Notes: a model not told the origin generated them from the sequence alone. 6,345 nucleotides of DNA from Clostridiales bacterium (GCA_012800685.1 JAAZIT010000044.1:1-6345), one strand, 5' to 3'. Positions 1-5,358 are shown, counted from the first letter of the stretch. Numbers and translations: made by a program.

Positions 1-897
1 ATCGCCATTTACAAAAAGCATACCATTATCTGAGAGGCTGTCGGCAAGCTCAAATTTTGTATTTGTTATATTATCAAGTGTCTTAAATGTCTCTAAATGC
101 TGTTCACCAATTGAAGTTATAACACCATGATTGGGGTGGACTATATCACAAATCTCCTTAATGTCACCAACATTTCTTGCTCCCATTTCACAAATAAATA
201 TTTGATGTGTAGCTTTTAACTTCTCACGGACAGTTCTTACAATTCCCAGCGGGGTATTATAGCTTTCAGGAGTTGCCAATACGTTATATTTAGCTCTAAG
301 CAAGGTGTTTAAGTAAAATTTAACACTTGTTTTTCCAAAGCTTCCAGTTACACCAATTATGTTAAGGTTTTTATTAGACTTTAAAATTCTTTTTGCATCA
401 TTTATATAATGCCTATTAATTGAAAGCTCAATTGGTTTATTAATTAAGTTACAAAAAAGTAAAATTAAAGGGATTCCACCACTAGCAATTGCAGTAATTA
501 AAAGTTTAGTCCACATACCTCCAAACAAGAACACGCTTAATATTATCAGTCCATAAACAACAACATATGTAGCTAGAAGTCTTTTAACCCGTGCTGTGTA
601 CACTAGGGGTTTTTTCGCTTTTTGAGGCTTGAGAAACAACCCAAAAAACAAAGAAATCACTAGAAATATAATTGCAATAACAATAGCAATATTATCCAGC
701 ATATATACTAAAAAAGCAGAAATTAAGCCAAGCGTCAAGATAACAATACATGGCAAAATCCTATATGGATTTTTTAAATACCACTTTATCTGTTCCTTTG
801 GCTTATAGGAATTTAGCTGAAACATATGAAGAAAGTTAAGTATTCCGAAAGCTCCAGTGAATAATATTATTGCAGAAAACAAAATAGAAAATACCAT
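1..897 (-). CDS. murF: Membrane-anchored MurF-type Mur ligase (UDP-MurNAc-tripeptide--D-Ala-D-Ala ligase), 3' end outside window
   Basis: Partial: 299 codons run from ATG at 897 through the left edge with no stop. The family adds D-Ala-D-Ala to the UDP-MurNAc-tripeptide using ATP, at the cytoplasmic face of the membrane. Residues 1-155 carry about five hydrophobic segments (near 2-21, 47-66, 69-89, 105-125 and 132-152), then the ligase begins: GVTGSFGKTS at 182-191 is the Mur-ligase ATP loop (Lys189), CEMGARNVGDI at 236-246 is the MurF-type EMGA motif, and GVITSIGEQHLETF at 258-271 is the conserved Ser/Glu/His segment. Classical MurF is soluble and starts with a substrate-binding domain, which is replaced here by membrane helices. 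GGGAGGG at 902-908 lies 4 nt before the ATG. The gene starts 14 bp after the hydrolase stop, so the two are co-transcribed. The Mur-ligase call is firm; MurF over another Mur-like ligase is likely but not proven. Confidence 0.88.
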   Translation of the reverse strand, partial: MVFSILFSAIILFTGAFGILNFLHMFQLNSYKPKEQIKWYLKNPYRILPCIVILTLGLISAFLVYMLDNIAIVIAIIFLVISLFFGLFLKPQKAKKPLVYTARVKRLLATYVVVYGLIILSVFLFGGMWTKLLITAIASGGIPLILLFCNLINKPIELSINRHYINDAKRILKSNKNLNIIGVTGSFGKTSVKFYLNTLLRAKYNVLATPESYNTPLGIVRTVREKLKATHQIFICEMGARNVGDIKEICDIVHPNHGVITSIGEQHLETFKTLDNITNTKFELADSLSDNGMLFVNGD

Positions 898-911
898 TGC
901 ACCCTCCCAAA

Positions 912-1691
912 TTAATTTATATTAAGAAATGATTTTATAACATTGTTAAAAGTAAATTGCTGGTCCAAAAAGCTATAATGTCCAGCTTTTTTAAGAGTAA
1001 CCAAGCCAGAATTAGGAATAAGCTTTTCCATAAGCTTTCCGTCAGATAATGGTGTGGCTGTGTCGTCCTCGCCCCATATTAAAAGAGTGTTTTCCTTAAT
1101 TTTAGAGAGATTAGGCGTTAAATCCTCGTTAACAACCTTAATAAGTGATACTCGCATTGTTTCGCTCGCACTATTGTAATCAGCCGAACCAAATTTTCCA
1201 CGCCAGTTGTTTAAAGCATCAGGCGACATCTTTTTAATTAGTGGAATATTTAAAAAAGCTTTTCCAATTTTAAATATACGCTGGCGAAATTTTTGTTTGA
1301 CGGTTTTTTTAGGTTTAATTCCAGCTGAGTCAACAAGTATAACCTTCTCAACTTTAAAATCAAACTCTTTTTCAGTTAGGATTTTAATAATAACCCTTCC
1401 ACCATGAGAGTGACCTAAAAGAATAATTTTTTTATAATCAAAGCATTTTATAAAATCTAAAACGAAATCAGCAAAATTATCAACACTCCATGGTTCATTA
1501 GGCTCAGAAGACTCGCCAAATCCAGGCATATCAAGAGCAACAACTGGATATTTTTTTTCAATCACAGTCATACAGCTATCAAAAAGCTTTAGGTTAGAAC
1601 CCCAACCATGAAGAAGAACAACAAGGGTATCATTATCGCTATTATTTCTATAATCATAATTAATTTCAATTCCATTAATTATTTTAGTCAT
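912..1691 (-). CDS. Alpha/beta-fold hydrolase
   Basis: The 259-aa protein is a complete, cytoplasmic alpha/beta hydrolase with no signal peptide. HGWG at 28-31 is the oxyanion-hole loop, GHSHGG at 93-98 is the nucleophile elbow (Ser95), WGEDDTATP at 206-214 supplies the acid (Asp210, or Asp209), and GH at 237-238 supplies the catalytic His. DMPGFGESSEP near 54-64 is the typical loop before helix B, and residues ~125-175 form a basic cap region. The substrate cannot be read from the sequence; C-C hydrolases, esterases and haloperoxidase-like enzymes share this layout. The start is fixed by GGAG at 1699-1702, 7 nt before the ATG. It is the first gene of an operon with the membrane-anchored Mur ligase, so a role near the cell envelope is a reasonable inference only. 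Confidence 0.9.
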   Translation of the reverse strand: MTKIINGIEINYDYRNNSDNDTLVVLLHGWGSNLKLFDSCMTVIEKKYPVVALDMPGFGESSEPNEPWSVDNFADFVLDFIKCFDYKKIILLGHSHGGRVIIKILTEKEFDFKVEKVILVDSAGIKPKKTVKQKFRQRIFKIGKAFLNIPLIKKMSPDALNNWRGKFGSADYNSASETMRVSLIKVVNEDLTPNLSKIKENTLLIWGEDDTATPLSDGKLMEKLIPNSGLVTLKKAGHYSFLDQQFTFNNVIKSFLNIN

Positions 1692-1722
1692 ACTATCACT
1701 CCAAAATTATCATAACTATATT

Positions 1723-1770
1723 AGTATATCATATATTAAGAAATTTTACCACTGTTTTTTGATAAAAAAT
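1723..1770 (-). promoter_or_regulatory. Probable sigma-A promoter of the hydrolase-murF operon
   Basis: Reading leftwards, the -10 box TATACT lies at 1728-1723 and is preceded by TGA (1731-1729), giving an extended -10. The -35 position 17 bp away (1751-1746, TGGTAA) is poor, 3 of 6 matches. Runs of six T and six A around GAT at 1755-1769 sit just upstream and resemble an UP element. Transcription should begin near 1716, leaving a leader of about 25 nt. It lies downstream of the terminator at 1807-1834, so the operon has its own promoter. Confidence 0.5.
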
Positions 1771-1806
1771 AGAGAAGATATCGACTGATGCCCGTTTAAT
1801 ACACAT

Positions 1807-1834
1807 AAAAAGAGCAACCCTTTCGGATTGCTCT
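1807..1834 (-). terminator. Intrinsic terminator of the secreted-protein gene
   Basis: On the minus strand a 10-bp stem (1834-1825 with 1820-1811) closes a GAAA tetraloop and is followed directly by a T run at 1810-1807. The stem contains one U-G wobble in the minus-strand RNA; in plus-strand RNA the same position would be a C-A mismatch and no T run follows closely. The orientation is therefore clearly minus, ending the gene whose stop codon is at 1883. Confidence 0.88.
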
Positions 1835-1882
1835 TAATTAACAATAACTTATTTGAAAAACTTAAGTATTTTATGTACTAAA

Positions 1883-2581
1883 TTACTTTCTTTTCTTTGT
1901 AGCAACTACTGAAGCACCAGCTAGAGCAATTGTAACCATTGCTAGACCAGCAATACCTGTACCAGGTGTTTTTGAGTCTGTACCACCTGTACTGTTTGTA
2001 CCAGGAGTTGTTGTTGATGAGTCGCCACCAGGAGTTGTTGTTGATGAGTCGCCAACTGGTGTTTTTTTAGGAATAGGAAGAGCTGTTGTATTAAGAACTG
2101 CACCATCAGCAGCTAGCAAATCAACACTATCAATGGTAAACTCCTCGCCCCACCATTTTGAAACAGCAATCTGTGAATATTCTCCTTTATCGCCAGAAAT
2201 ATCAGTTTCAGTAAAAAATGGTGCTTCTTCCATTCTTGTTACTGAATTTGTTTCTTCATCATATTGAATATCATGCTCTTCATCTGGTTTCTCTTCTGTA
2301 GGAGTACAGCCATTACACCATGATAGTTGATTCCAGTTGTTTGACTTTGTACTGAAAATAAAACCACCACCAGCACCATTCATAATCACTACTTTTGAAT
2401 CCTCTGAAAGATTAAGTCTTGCGCCATAAACTTCACTAATGTTACAATCGCCAATAAGATCACTAACCTCAAGTACAAGGTTTTCATCTGCGACTGCTGA
2501 TGATGCAAAAGCTGATGTAGCAAGTGCAGAAACCGCAAGTACACTAGCAGCCGCTGCTGCTAAAATTCTTTTTAATTTCAT
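1883..2581 (-). CDS. Small secreted surface protein with C-terminal sorting-like signal, function unknown
   Basis: The 232-aa protein starts with a signal peptide (KLKR, then an Ala-rich core) with likely cleavage after AFA at 24-26. Residues ~33-162 form the mature domain; the Trp-rich stretches NNWNQLSWC (81-89) and SKWWGEEF (141-148) and the alternating pattern suggest a beta-sandwich like some carbohydrate-binding modules, but I recognise no family. Residues 93-113 are strongly acidic. Cysteines are at 46, 89 and 92, the last two as CNGC. A Pro/Thr/Ser/Gly linker (~169-203) holds two exact copies of GDSSTTTPG. The C-terminus has TPGTG (205-209, fits xPxTG), a hydrophobic stretch (210-227) and KKRK, the layout of a sortase signal. 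Ribosome binding site AAGGAGG at 2591-2597, 9 nt from the ATG, plus its own promoter and terminator, suggest an abundant monocistronic product. Confidence 0.85.
   Translation of the reverse strand: MKLKRILAAAAASVLAVSALATSAFASSAVADENLVLEVSDLIGDCNISEVYGARLNLSEDSKVVIMNGAGGGFIFSTKSNNWNQLSWCNGCTPTEEKPDEEHDIQYDEETNSVTRMEEAPFFTETDISGDKGEYSQIAVSKWWGEEFTIDSVDLLAADGAVLNTTALPIPKKTPVGDSSTTTPGGDSSTTTPGTNSTGGTDSKTPGTGIAGLAMVTIALAGASVVATKKRK
2001..2054 (-). repeat. Exact 27-bp tandem repeat, two copies, in the linker of the secreted protein
   Basis: Positions 2001-2027 and 2028-2054 are identical at all 27 bases and in frame, encoding GDSSTTTPG twice (residues 177-194). Identity at synonymous positions suggests recent duplication, probably by replication slippage, so linker length may vary between strains. 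Confidence 0.95.
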
Positions 2582-2603
2582 TAAAAAATTCCTCCTTATT
2601 ATT

Positions 2604-2618
2604 CGTTCCTTGTGAACG
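2604..2618 (-). other. Short inverted repeat in the 5' leader of the secreted-protein mRNA
   Basis: CGTTC at 2604-2608 and GAACG at 2614-2618 flank a 5-nt loop. The hairpin would sit close to the predicted 5' end of the mRNA (near 2625) and upstream of the ribosome binding site at 2591-2597, which it does not cover. It could stabilise the transcript 5' end; with only 5 bp it may also be chance. Confidence 0.3.
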
Positions 2619-2631
2619 TTTTCATATTACT

Positions 2632-2660
2632 ATTTTATCATACTGTAATCGATTTTTCAA
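2632..2660 (-). promoter_or_regulatory. Sigma-A promoter of the secreted-protein gene
   Basis: The -35 box TTGAAA (2660-2655) and -10 box TAAAAT (2637-2632) are separated by exactly 17 bp, and TGA immediately precedes the -10, giving an extended -10. The predicted start near 2625 leaves a leader of about 44 nt. This is one of the two best promoter matches in the window. Confidence 0.75.
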
Positions 2661-2875
2661 TGAACATTTCACACAAAAAACAATAGATTTAATGTCTATT
2701 TTGCACATATTTCATTGTTTTATAACTTCTTTTGTATTCTATTTGATGAATTTTGGTTAAATCTTACATTGGTTTTTATATGTTTTGTATAAAATCTGTT
2801 ATAAAAAAATATTTAGACAATTTATATTTATAGTTTTAAATATAAATATTTGAAATATTATATAAGAATATCAAA
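2661..2875. other. AT-rich intergenic DNA downstream of yebC
   Basis: No gene is visible here. On the minus strand it contains two weak terminator-like structures. An AT-only perfect 10-bp stem (2821-2830 with 2837-2846, 6-nt loop) has a run of seven T starting about 11 nt beyond it. A 6-bp stem (2682-2687 with 2695-2700) is followed by G and six T (2680-2675). One or both may end the mrnC-yebC transcript. I see no small ORF with a ribosome binding site and no riboswitch. Confidence 0.4.
2675..2700 (-). terminator. Candidate weak terminator after yebC
   Basis: On the minus strand AATAGA and TCTATT (2700-2695 and 2687-2682) pair around a 7-nt loop, followed by G and six T at 2680-2675. The stem is short and mostly A-T, so strength is doubtful, but it lies between yebC and the promoter of the next gene, where a terminator is expected. 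Confidence 0.3.
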
Positions 2876-3607
2876 TTATTCTTCTGGCATATCCCAGTTA
2901 TGATATATATTTTGAACATCATCATTATCTTCAAGCATTTCTAAAAGGAGTCCCATCTTTTTAATATCGTCCTCGTTATCTAGCTTTGTATAATTTGATG
3001 GCACTTGTTCAACTTCAGCTGAAACAATGTTATATCCTATTTCTCTTAATACATCAGCAGCACTAGAAAGCCCTGATGGTTCAGTTTCAACCTCGATAAC
3101 TTCGTCCTCGACACTAAAGTTTTCAGCACCAGCTTCAAAGCAATCCTCCATAATCTTATCTTCGTCTTGACCTTGATTTTCTATAATAATTATACCTTTC
3201 AGGGTAAACATAAAGGACACACAGCCAGTTGTTCCCATATTTCCACCGTATTTATCAAAATAGTGGCGAATGTCCCCCGCTGTTCTATTCTTATTATCTG
3301 TTAAGCATTCAACTATTACAGCAACACCACTTGGACCGTATCCCTCATACACGTTAGTTTCATAGTTGTTTTTATCGCCCTCGCCTGCTGCCTTTTTAAT
3401 AAGTCTATCAATGTTATCATTAGGTACATTATTAGACTTAGCCTTAGCAATTAAATCTCTAAGTTTTGAGTTATTTGCAGGATCAGGTCCGCCCTCTTTA
3501 ACAACCACCATTATTTCACGTCCGATTTTAGTAAAAATCTTGGCTCTAACCGAGTCGGTCGCCTCTTTCTTTCTTTTTATATTTGCCCATTTTGAATGTC
3601 CAGCCAT
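2876..3607 (-). CDS. yebC: YebC/PmpR/TACO1-family translation factor
   Basis: The full-length 243-aa protein has the hallmark N-terminus MAGHSKWANIKRKK, the core motif YEGYGPSGVAVIVE (87-100) with LTDNKNRT (102-109), and GGNMG...VSFMF (121-134). Family knowledge: YebC proteins were long annotated as transcriptional regulators, but bacterial and mitochondrial members are now linked to translation, relieving ribosome stalling at proline-rich stretches. No DNA-binding motif is evident to contradict this. AGGAG at 3618-3622 precedes the ATG by 10 nt. It is the third gene of the mrnC operon, 26 bp after the flavodoxin-like gene, which fits a ribosome or translation theme. The C-terminal half is acidic, as is usual. 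Confidence 0.95.
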   Translation of the reverse strand: MAGHSKWANIKRKKEATDSVRAKIFTKIGREIMVVVKEGGPDPANNSKLRDLIAKAKSNNVPNDNIDRLIKKAAGEGDKNNYETNVYEGYGPSGVAVIVECLTDNKNRTAGDIRHYFDKYGGNMGTTGCVSFMFTLKGIIIIENQGQDEDKIMEDCFEAGAENFSVEDEVIEVETEPSGLSSAADVLREIGYNIVSAEVEQVPSNYTKLDNEDDIKKMGLLLEMLEDNDDVQNIYHNWDMPEE

Positions 3608-3633
3608 ATATAATTCACTCCTGTATTAAATAT

Positions 3634-4059
3634 TTACAAATTTATTTTAGCAAGCTCATCTTTTACAAAATCAACCGCTAAATCAACATCATATCTATTT
3701 GGTCTACCAAAGTTTTTAAAAATAAAGCTTCCAGTAGAGGAATTTTCCGAAACAACCTCAATTCCTTTATTTTTAAGGACTTCTTTTATATCAATCTTTG
3801 AGTAATCATGCTTAACGCTTGAATAGATAATTATAGCTTTAGAAAGCTGTGTATTATTTAGACTATTTATGTACTTTTTCATCTCGCTGAGAACCTCGCC
3901 ACCATATATACCTGTGACGATAATTGCAACATCACAATAAAGCAAATCAGGTGTGTCCGTTTTAACATTTACAATATTTGCATTAATCTCACCTGCAATA
4001 GCCGTAGCAAGCTTTTTACAATGCTTTGTCATAGTTCCATAAATAACAACACAGTTCAT
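3634..4059 (-). CDS. Short flavodoxin-like protein
   Basis: The 141-aa protein resembles the minimal flavodoxin fold that binds FMN and carries electrons. The first strand and phosphate loop are VVIYGTMTKHCKKLA (4-18), a variant of the usual T-x-T-G-N-T loop with His-Cys in place of Gly-Asn. GIYGGEVLSEMKKYI (50-64) matches the second FMN loop of short flavodoxin-domain proteins, and GSFIFKNFGRPN (110-121) the third. The C-terminal helix is shortened. It starts 2 bp after the mrnC stop; its ribosome binding site GAGGA (4066-4070) lies inside the last codons of mrnC, so translational coupling is likely. A redox partner is not visible nearby. FMN binding is probable but not certain given the altered first loop. 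Confidence 0.75.
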   Translation of the reverse strand: MNCVVIYGTMTKHCKKLATAIAGEINANIVNVKTDTPDLLYCDVAIIVTGIYGGEVLSEMKKYINSLNNTQLSKAIIIYSSVKHDYSKIDIKEVLKNKGIEVVSENSSTGSFIFKNFGRPNRYDVDLAVDFVKDELAKINL

Positions 4060-4061
4060 AA

Positions 4062-4592
4062 TTATTCCTCTAATTCTTTAATGCTTTCACTAGTACTAGC
4101 TTTTGTTCTATTACAAGATCCAGCTCTATTACTAGATCCAGCTCTTGTTAAATTACAAGAGCGTTCAAATTCATCAGGCATATTCCAAATAATATTAAAA
4201 ATCTCTTCAACACGCTCTTCATTTCCAGACAAATGCAAGTAACCAAACAAGCACTCCAATGATGTTGCGTGTCTATACTCAGCAACAGTCGAGTGCTTTG
4301 GTGCATTTATACCGCTTGCATTACGTCCACGTCTAAGCACATCAAGTTCGCCCTCGTTAAGCATGGGCTTAACAAGCTTAACAGCTCTAGCTTGGTATTC
4401 AGCGCAAACCTTTTCCACTGAAAGCTTATGCAGTTTAGCAACAGGCATATTCCCTTTTAGCGTTAAATATTCACGAACTAGTTTTTCATAAATTACGTCA
4501 CCGAGAAAAGCCAAAGCCAACGGACTATACTGGTTTATCTCTCTCTTATCAAGTTTAATTTTCGTAATAACACTCCTAAAAACATAATACAT
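4062..4592 (-). CDS. mrnC: Mini-ribonuclease III (MrnC), with an unusual C-terminal tail
   Basis: Mini-III is a stand-alone RNase III catalytic domain that trims 23S rRNA precursor ends in Firmicutes. Visible landmarks: SPLALAFLGDVIYE (23-36, catalytic Asp32), LRRGRNA (86-92), PKHSTVAEYRHATSLECLFGYL (98-119, metal-binding Glu113). No dsRNA-binding domain follows, as expected. Two oddities: residues ~139-176 extend beyond the family core and contain RAGSSN and RAGSCN in tandem (150-161); and the only nearby ATG (4592) has no Shine-Dalgarno sequence and lies 2 nt from the predicted -10 box. AGGAG at 4573-4577, inside the ORF, instead favours translation starting at ATT 4568 (or ACG 4565), giving a 168-aa (or 167-aa) protein with a typical N-terminal length. 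First gene of the mrnC-flavodoxin-yebC operon. Confidence 0.92.
   Translation of the reverse strand: MYYVFRSVITKIKLDKREINQYSPLALAFLGDVIYEKLVREYLTLKGNMPVAKLHKLSVEKVCAEYQARAVKLVKPMLNEGELDVLRRGRNASGINAPKHSTVAEYRHATSLECLFGYLHLSGNEERVEEIFNIIWNMPDEFERSCNLTRAGSSNRAGSCNRTKASTSESIKELEE
4110..4145 (-). repeat. 18-bp tandem repeat in the mrnC 3' end
   Basis: Positions 4110-4127 and 4128-4145 match at 17 of 18 bases and encode RAGSCN and RAGSSN. A further 9-base match (ATTACAAGA) occurs at 4152-4160. The repeats build the low-complexity tail of MrnC and look like slippage-generated sequence. Confidence 0.9.
4573..4577 (-). promoter_or_regulatory. Ribosome binding site that argues for a non-AUG start of mrnC
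   Basis: AGGAG lies within the apparent mrnC coding sequence. It is 4 nt before the in-frame ATT at 4568 and 7 nt before ACG at 4565; there is no in-frame ATG, GTG or TTG at usable distance. Upstream of the ATG at 4592 there is only A/T-rich promoter sequence. Confidence 0.5.
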
Positions 4593-4594
4593 TT

Positions 4595-4623
4595 ATTTTA
4601 TCATATTTCAGCTTTAAAATCAA
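4595..4623 (-). promoter_or_regulatory. Sigma-A promoter of the mrnC-yebC operon
   Basis: The -35 box TTGATT (4623-4618) and -10 box TAAAAT (4600-4595) are 17 bp apart, with TGA directly before the -10 as an extended element. It closely resembles the promoter at 2632-2660. Transcription should begin near 4588, i.e. after the first base of the ATG at 4592. Confidence 0.65.
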
Positions 4624-4778
4624 GTGCACAGCACCATTTTTAGTATGCTATTGTTTGCACAAGCGTTATATATTAAAATGTATATAATAATTTGTATTTA
4701 ATATAGTACTTTCAATATGTTTTTAGTTACTGGATTTACTACTTTAAAATATATTAAAATTAACTACTATCAATGCTA
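4624..4778. other. Divergent intergenic region
   Basis: AT-rich DNA between the two outward-facing promoters. Apart from those promoters I see no gene, riboswitch or terminator. It contains scattered A/T tracts that could act as UP elements for either promoter. Confidence 0.5.
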
Positions 4779-4791
4779 TTGAAATTTCAAT
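4778..4791. promoter_or_regulatory. 14-bp perfect palindrome over the -35 box, possible operator
   Basis: ATTGAAATTTCAAT reads identically on both strands and contains the whole -35 hexamer TTGAAA (4779-4784). A dimeric regulator bound here would block RNA polymerase. A partly palindromic outcome is easier in A/T-rich DNA, so the assignment as operator is speculative. Confidence 0.35.
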
Positions 4792-4807
4792 TTCACTATG
4801 TTATAAT
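4779..4807 (+). promoter_or_regulatory. Sigma-A promoter of the membrane protein-acpS-nnr operon
   Basis: TTGAAA (4779-4784) and consensus TATAAT (4802-4807) are separated by 17 bp, with TGT before the -10 (extended -10). Transcription should begin near 4814, leaving a short leader to AAGGAGA at 4829-4835. It is the strongest promoter match in the window. Confidence 0.82.
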
Positions 4808-4840
4808 TAGAGTATATTTATATATACGAAGGAGATTTTC

Positions 4841-5347
4841 ATGGACGTTTATAAAGAGCAATTAGTAAAAAAGGCTACCACCTCAAGGGATGATGTTAGA
4901 AAAATAATGCTTATAATAGCTGCAATATCTTTATCAGCACTTATTTTCACATTTTTATTTCCTACCCCATTCGCTATGATAGGATTATTTTTAATAGGTG
5001 TAGTTATATATGGGACATACCATTTAATAACCGGCATGAGTGTTGAGTACGAATATCTTATGACAAATGGCGATTTAGACATTGATAAGATAACTGCACA
5101 GCGTTCAAGAAAACGCTTAACAACAGTTAAAATACCTAGTATTACTGCATTTGAAAAGCTAACCGAAAGTTCCGACATTAATCCAGATCACACAATTATT
5201 AATGCAAGTGATTTTACTGGAGAAAATGATTGGTACATTGAGTTTCGCCACAACGAATATGGAATGTGTTGTTTAGTATTTTCACCAGATGAGGAAATGA
5301 TTGATGTCATTAAACCATTTTTGCCTAGAGCTTTAAGATTAAAGTAA
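4841..5347 (+). CDS. Two-helix membrane protein with PH-like cytoplasmic domain, function unknown (DUF6106-like)
   Basis: The 168-aa protein has a short charged N-terminus (1-20), two adjacent hydrophobic helices (about 21-40 and 43-64) separated by a Pro-containing turn, and a soluble domain of ~100 residues. VEYEYLMTNGDLDIDKITAQRSRKRL (68-93, Val68 to Leu93) has the pattern seen in bacterial membrane PH-like proteins and in a small uncharacterised Clostridia family that I believe is catalogued as DUF6106; that name is from memory. With both termini on the same side, the domain is probably cytoplasmic. AAGGAGA lies 5 nt before the ATG. It is the first gene of the operon with acpS, 11 bp upstream of the preferred acpS start. 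No catalytic motif is visible. Confidence 0.82.
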   Translation: MDVYKEQLVKKATTSRDDVRKIMLIIAAISLSALIFTFLFPTPFAMIGLFLIGVVIYGTYHLITGMSVEYEYLMTNGDLDIDKITAQRSRKRLTTVKIPSITAFEKLTESSDINPDHTIINASDFTGENDWYIEFRHNEYGMCCLVFSPDEEMIDVIKPFLPRALRLK

Positions 5348-5358
5348 GGGAGATAATG

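Noticed and set aside
1207..1407. Plus-strand open frame of 66 codons
   Set aside because: Lies entirely antisense to the well-supported alpha/beta hydrolase gene; no ribosome binding site and no recognisable protein.
1811..1834. Bidirectional terminator also serving plus-strand transcription
   Set aside because: The plus-strand stem has a C-A mismatch and is not followed by a T run, and no plus-strand gene ends there.
2001..2054. Possible CRISPR-like direct repeat
   Set aside because: Two abutting copies without spacers, in frame within a coding linker; this is a protein repeat.
3366..3629. Plus-strand open frame of 87 codons
   Set aside because: Antisense to the conserved N-terminal half of yebC; its hydrophobic look comes from the complement of charged codons.
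4021..4242. Plus-strand open frame of 73 codons with LLQDPALLLDPAL repeats
   Set aside because: Antisense to the mrnC tail and flavodoxin start; the repeat is the complement of the 18-bp repeat coding for RAGS(S/C)N.
4593..4840. Riboswitch or T-box in the divergent region
   Set aside because: Both predicted leaders are too short (about 20-30 nt) and no terminator or conserved aptamer core is visible.
4849..5178. Minus-strand open frame of 109 codons
   Set aside because: Antisense to the two-helix membrane protein, which has a strong promoter and ribosome binding site; the minus frame has neither.
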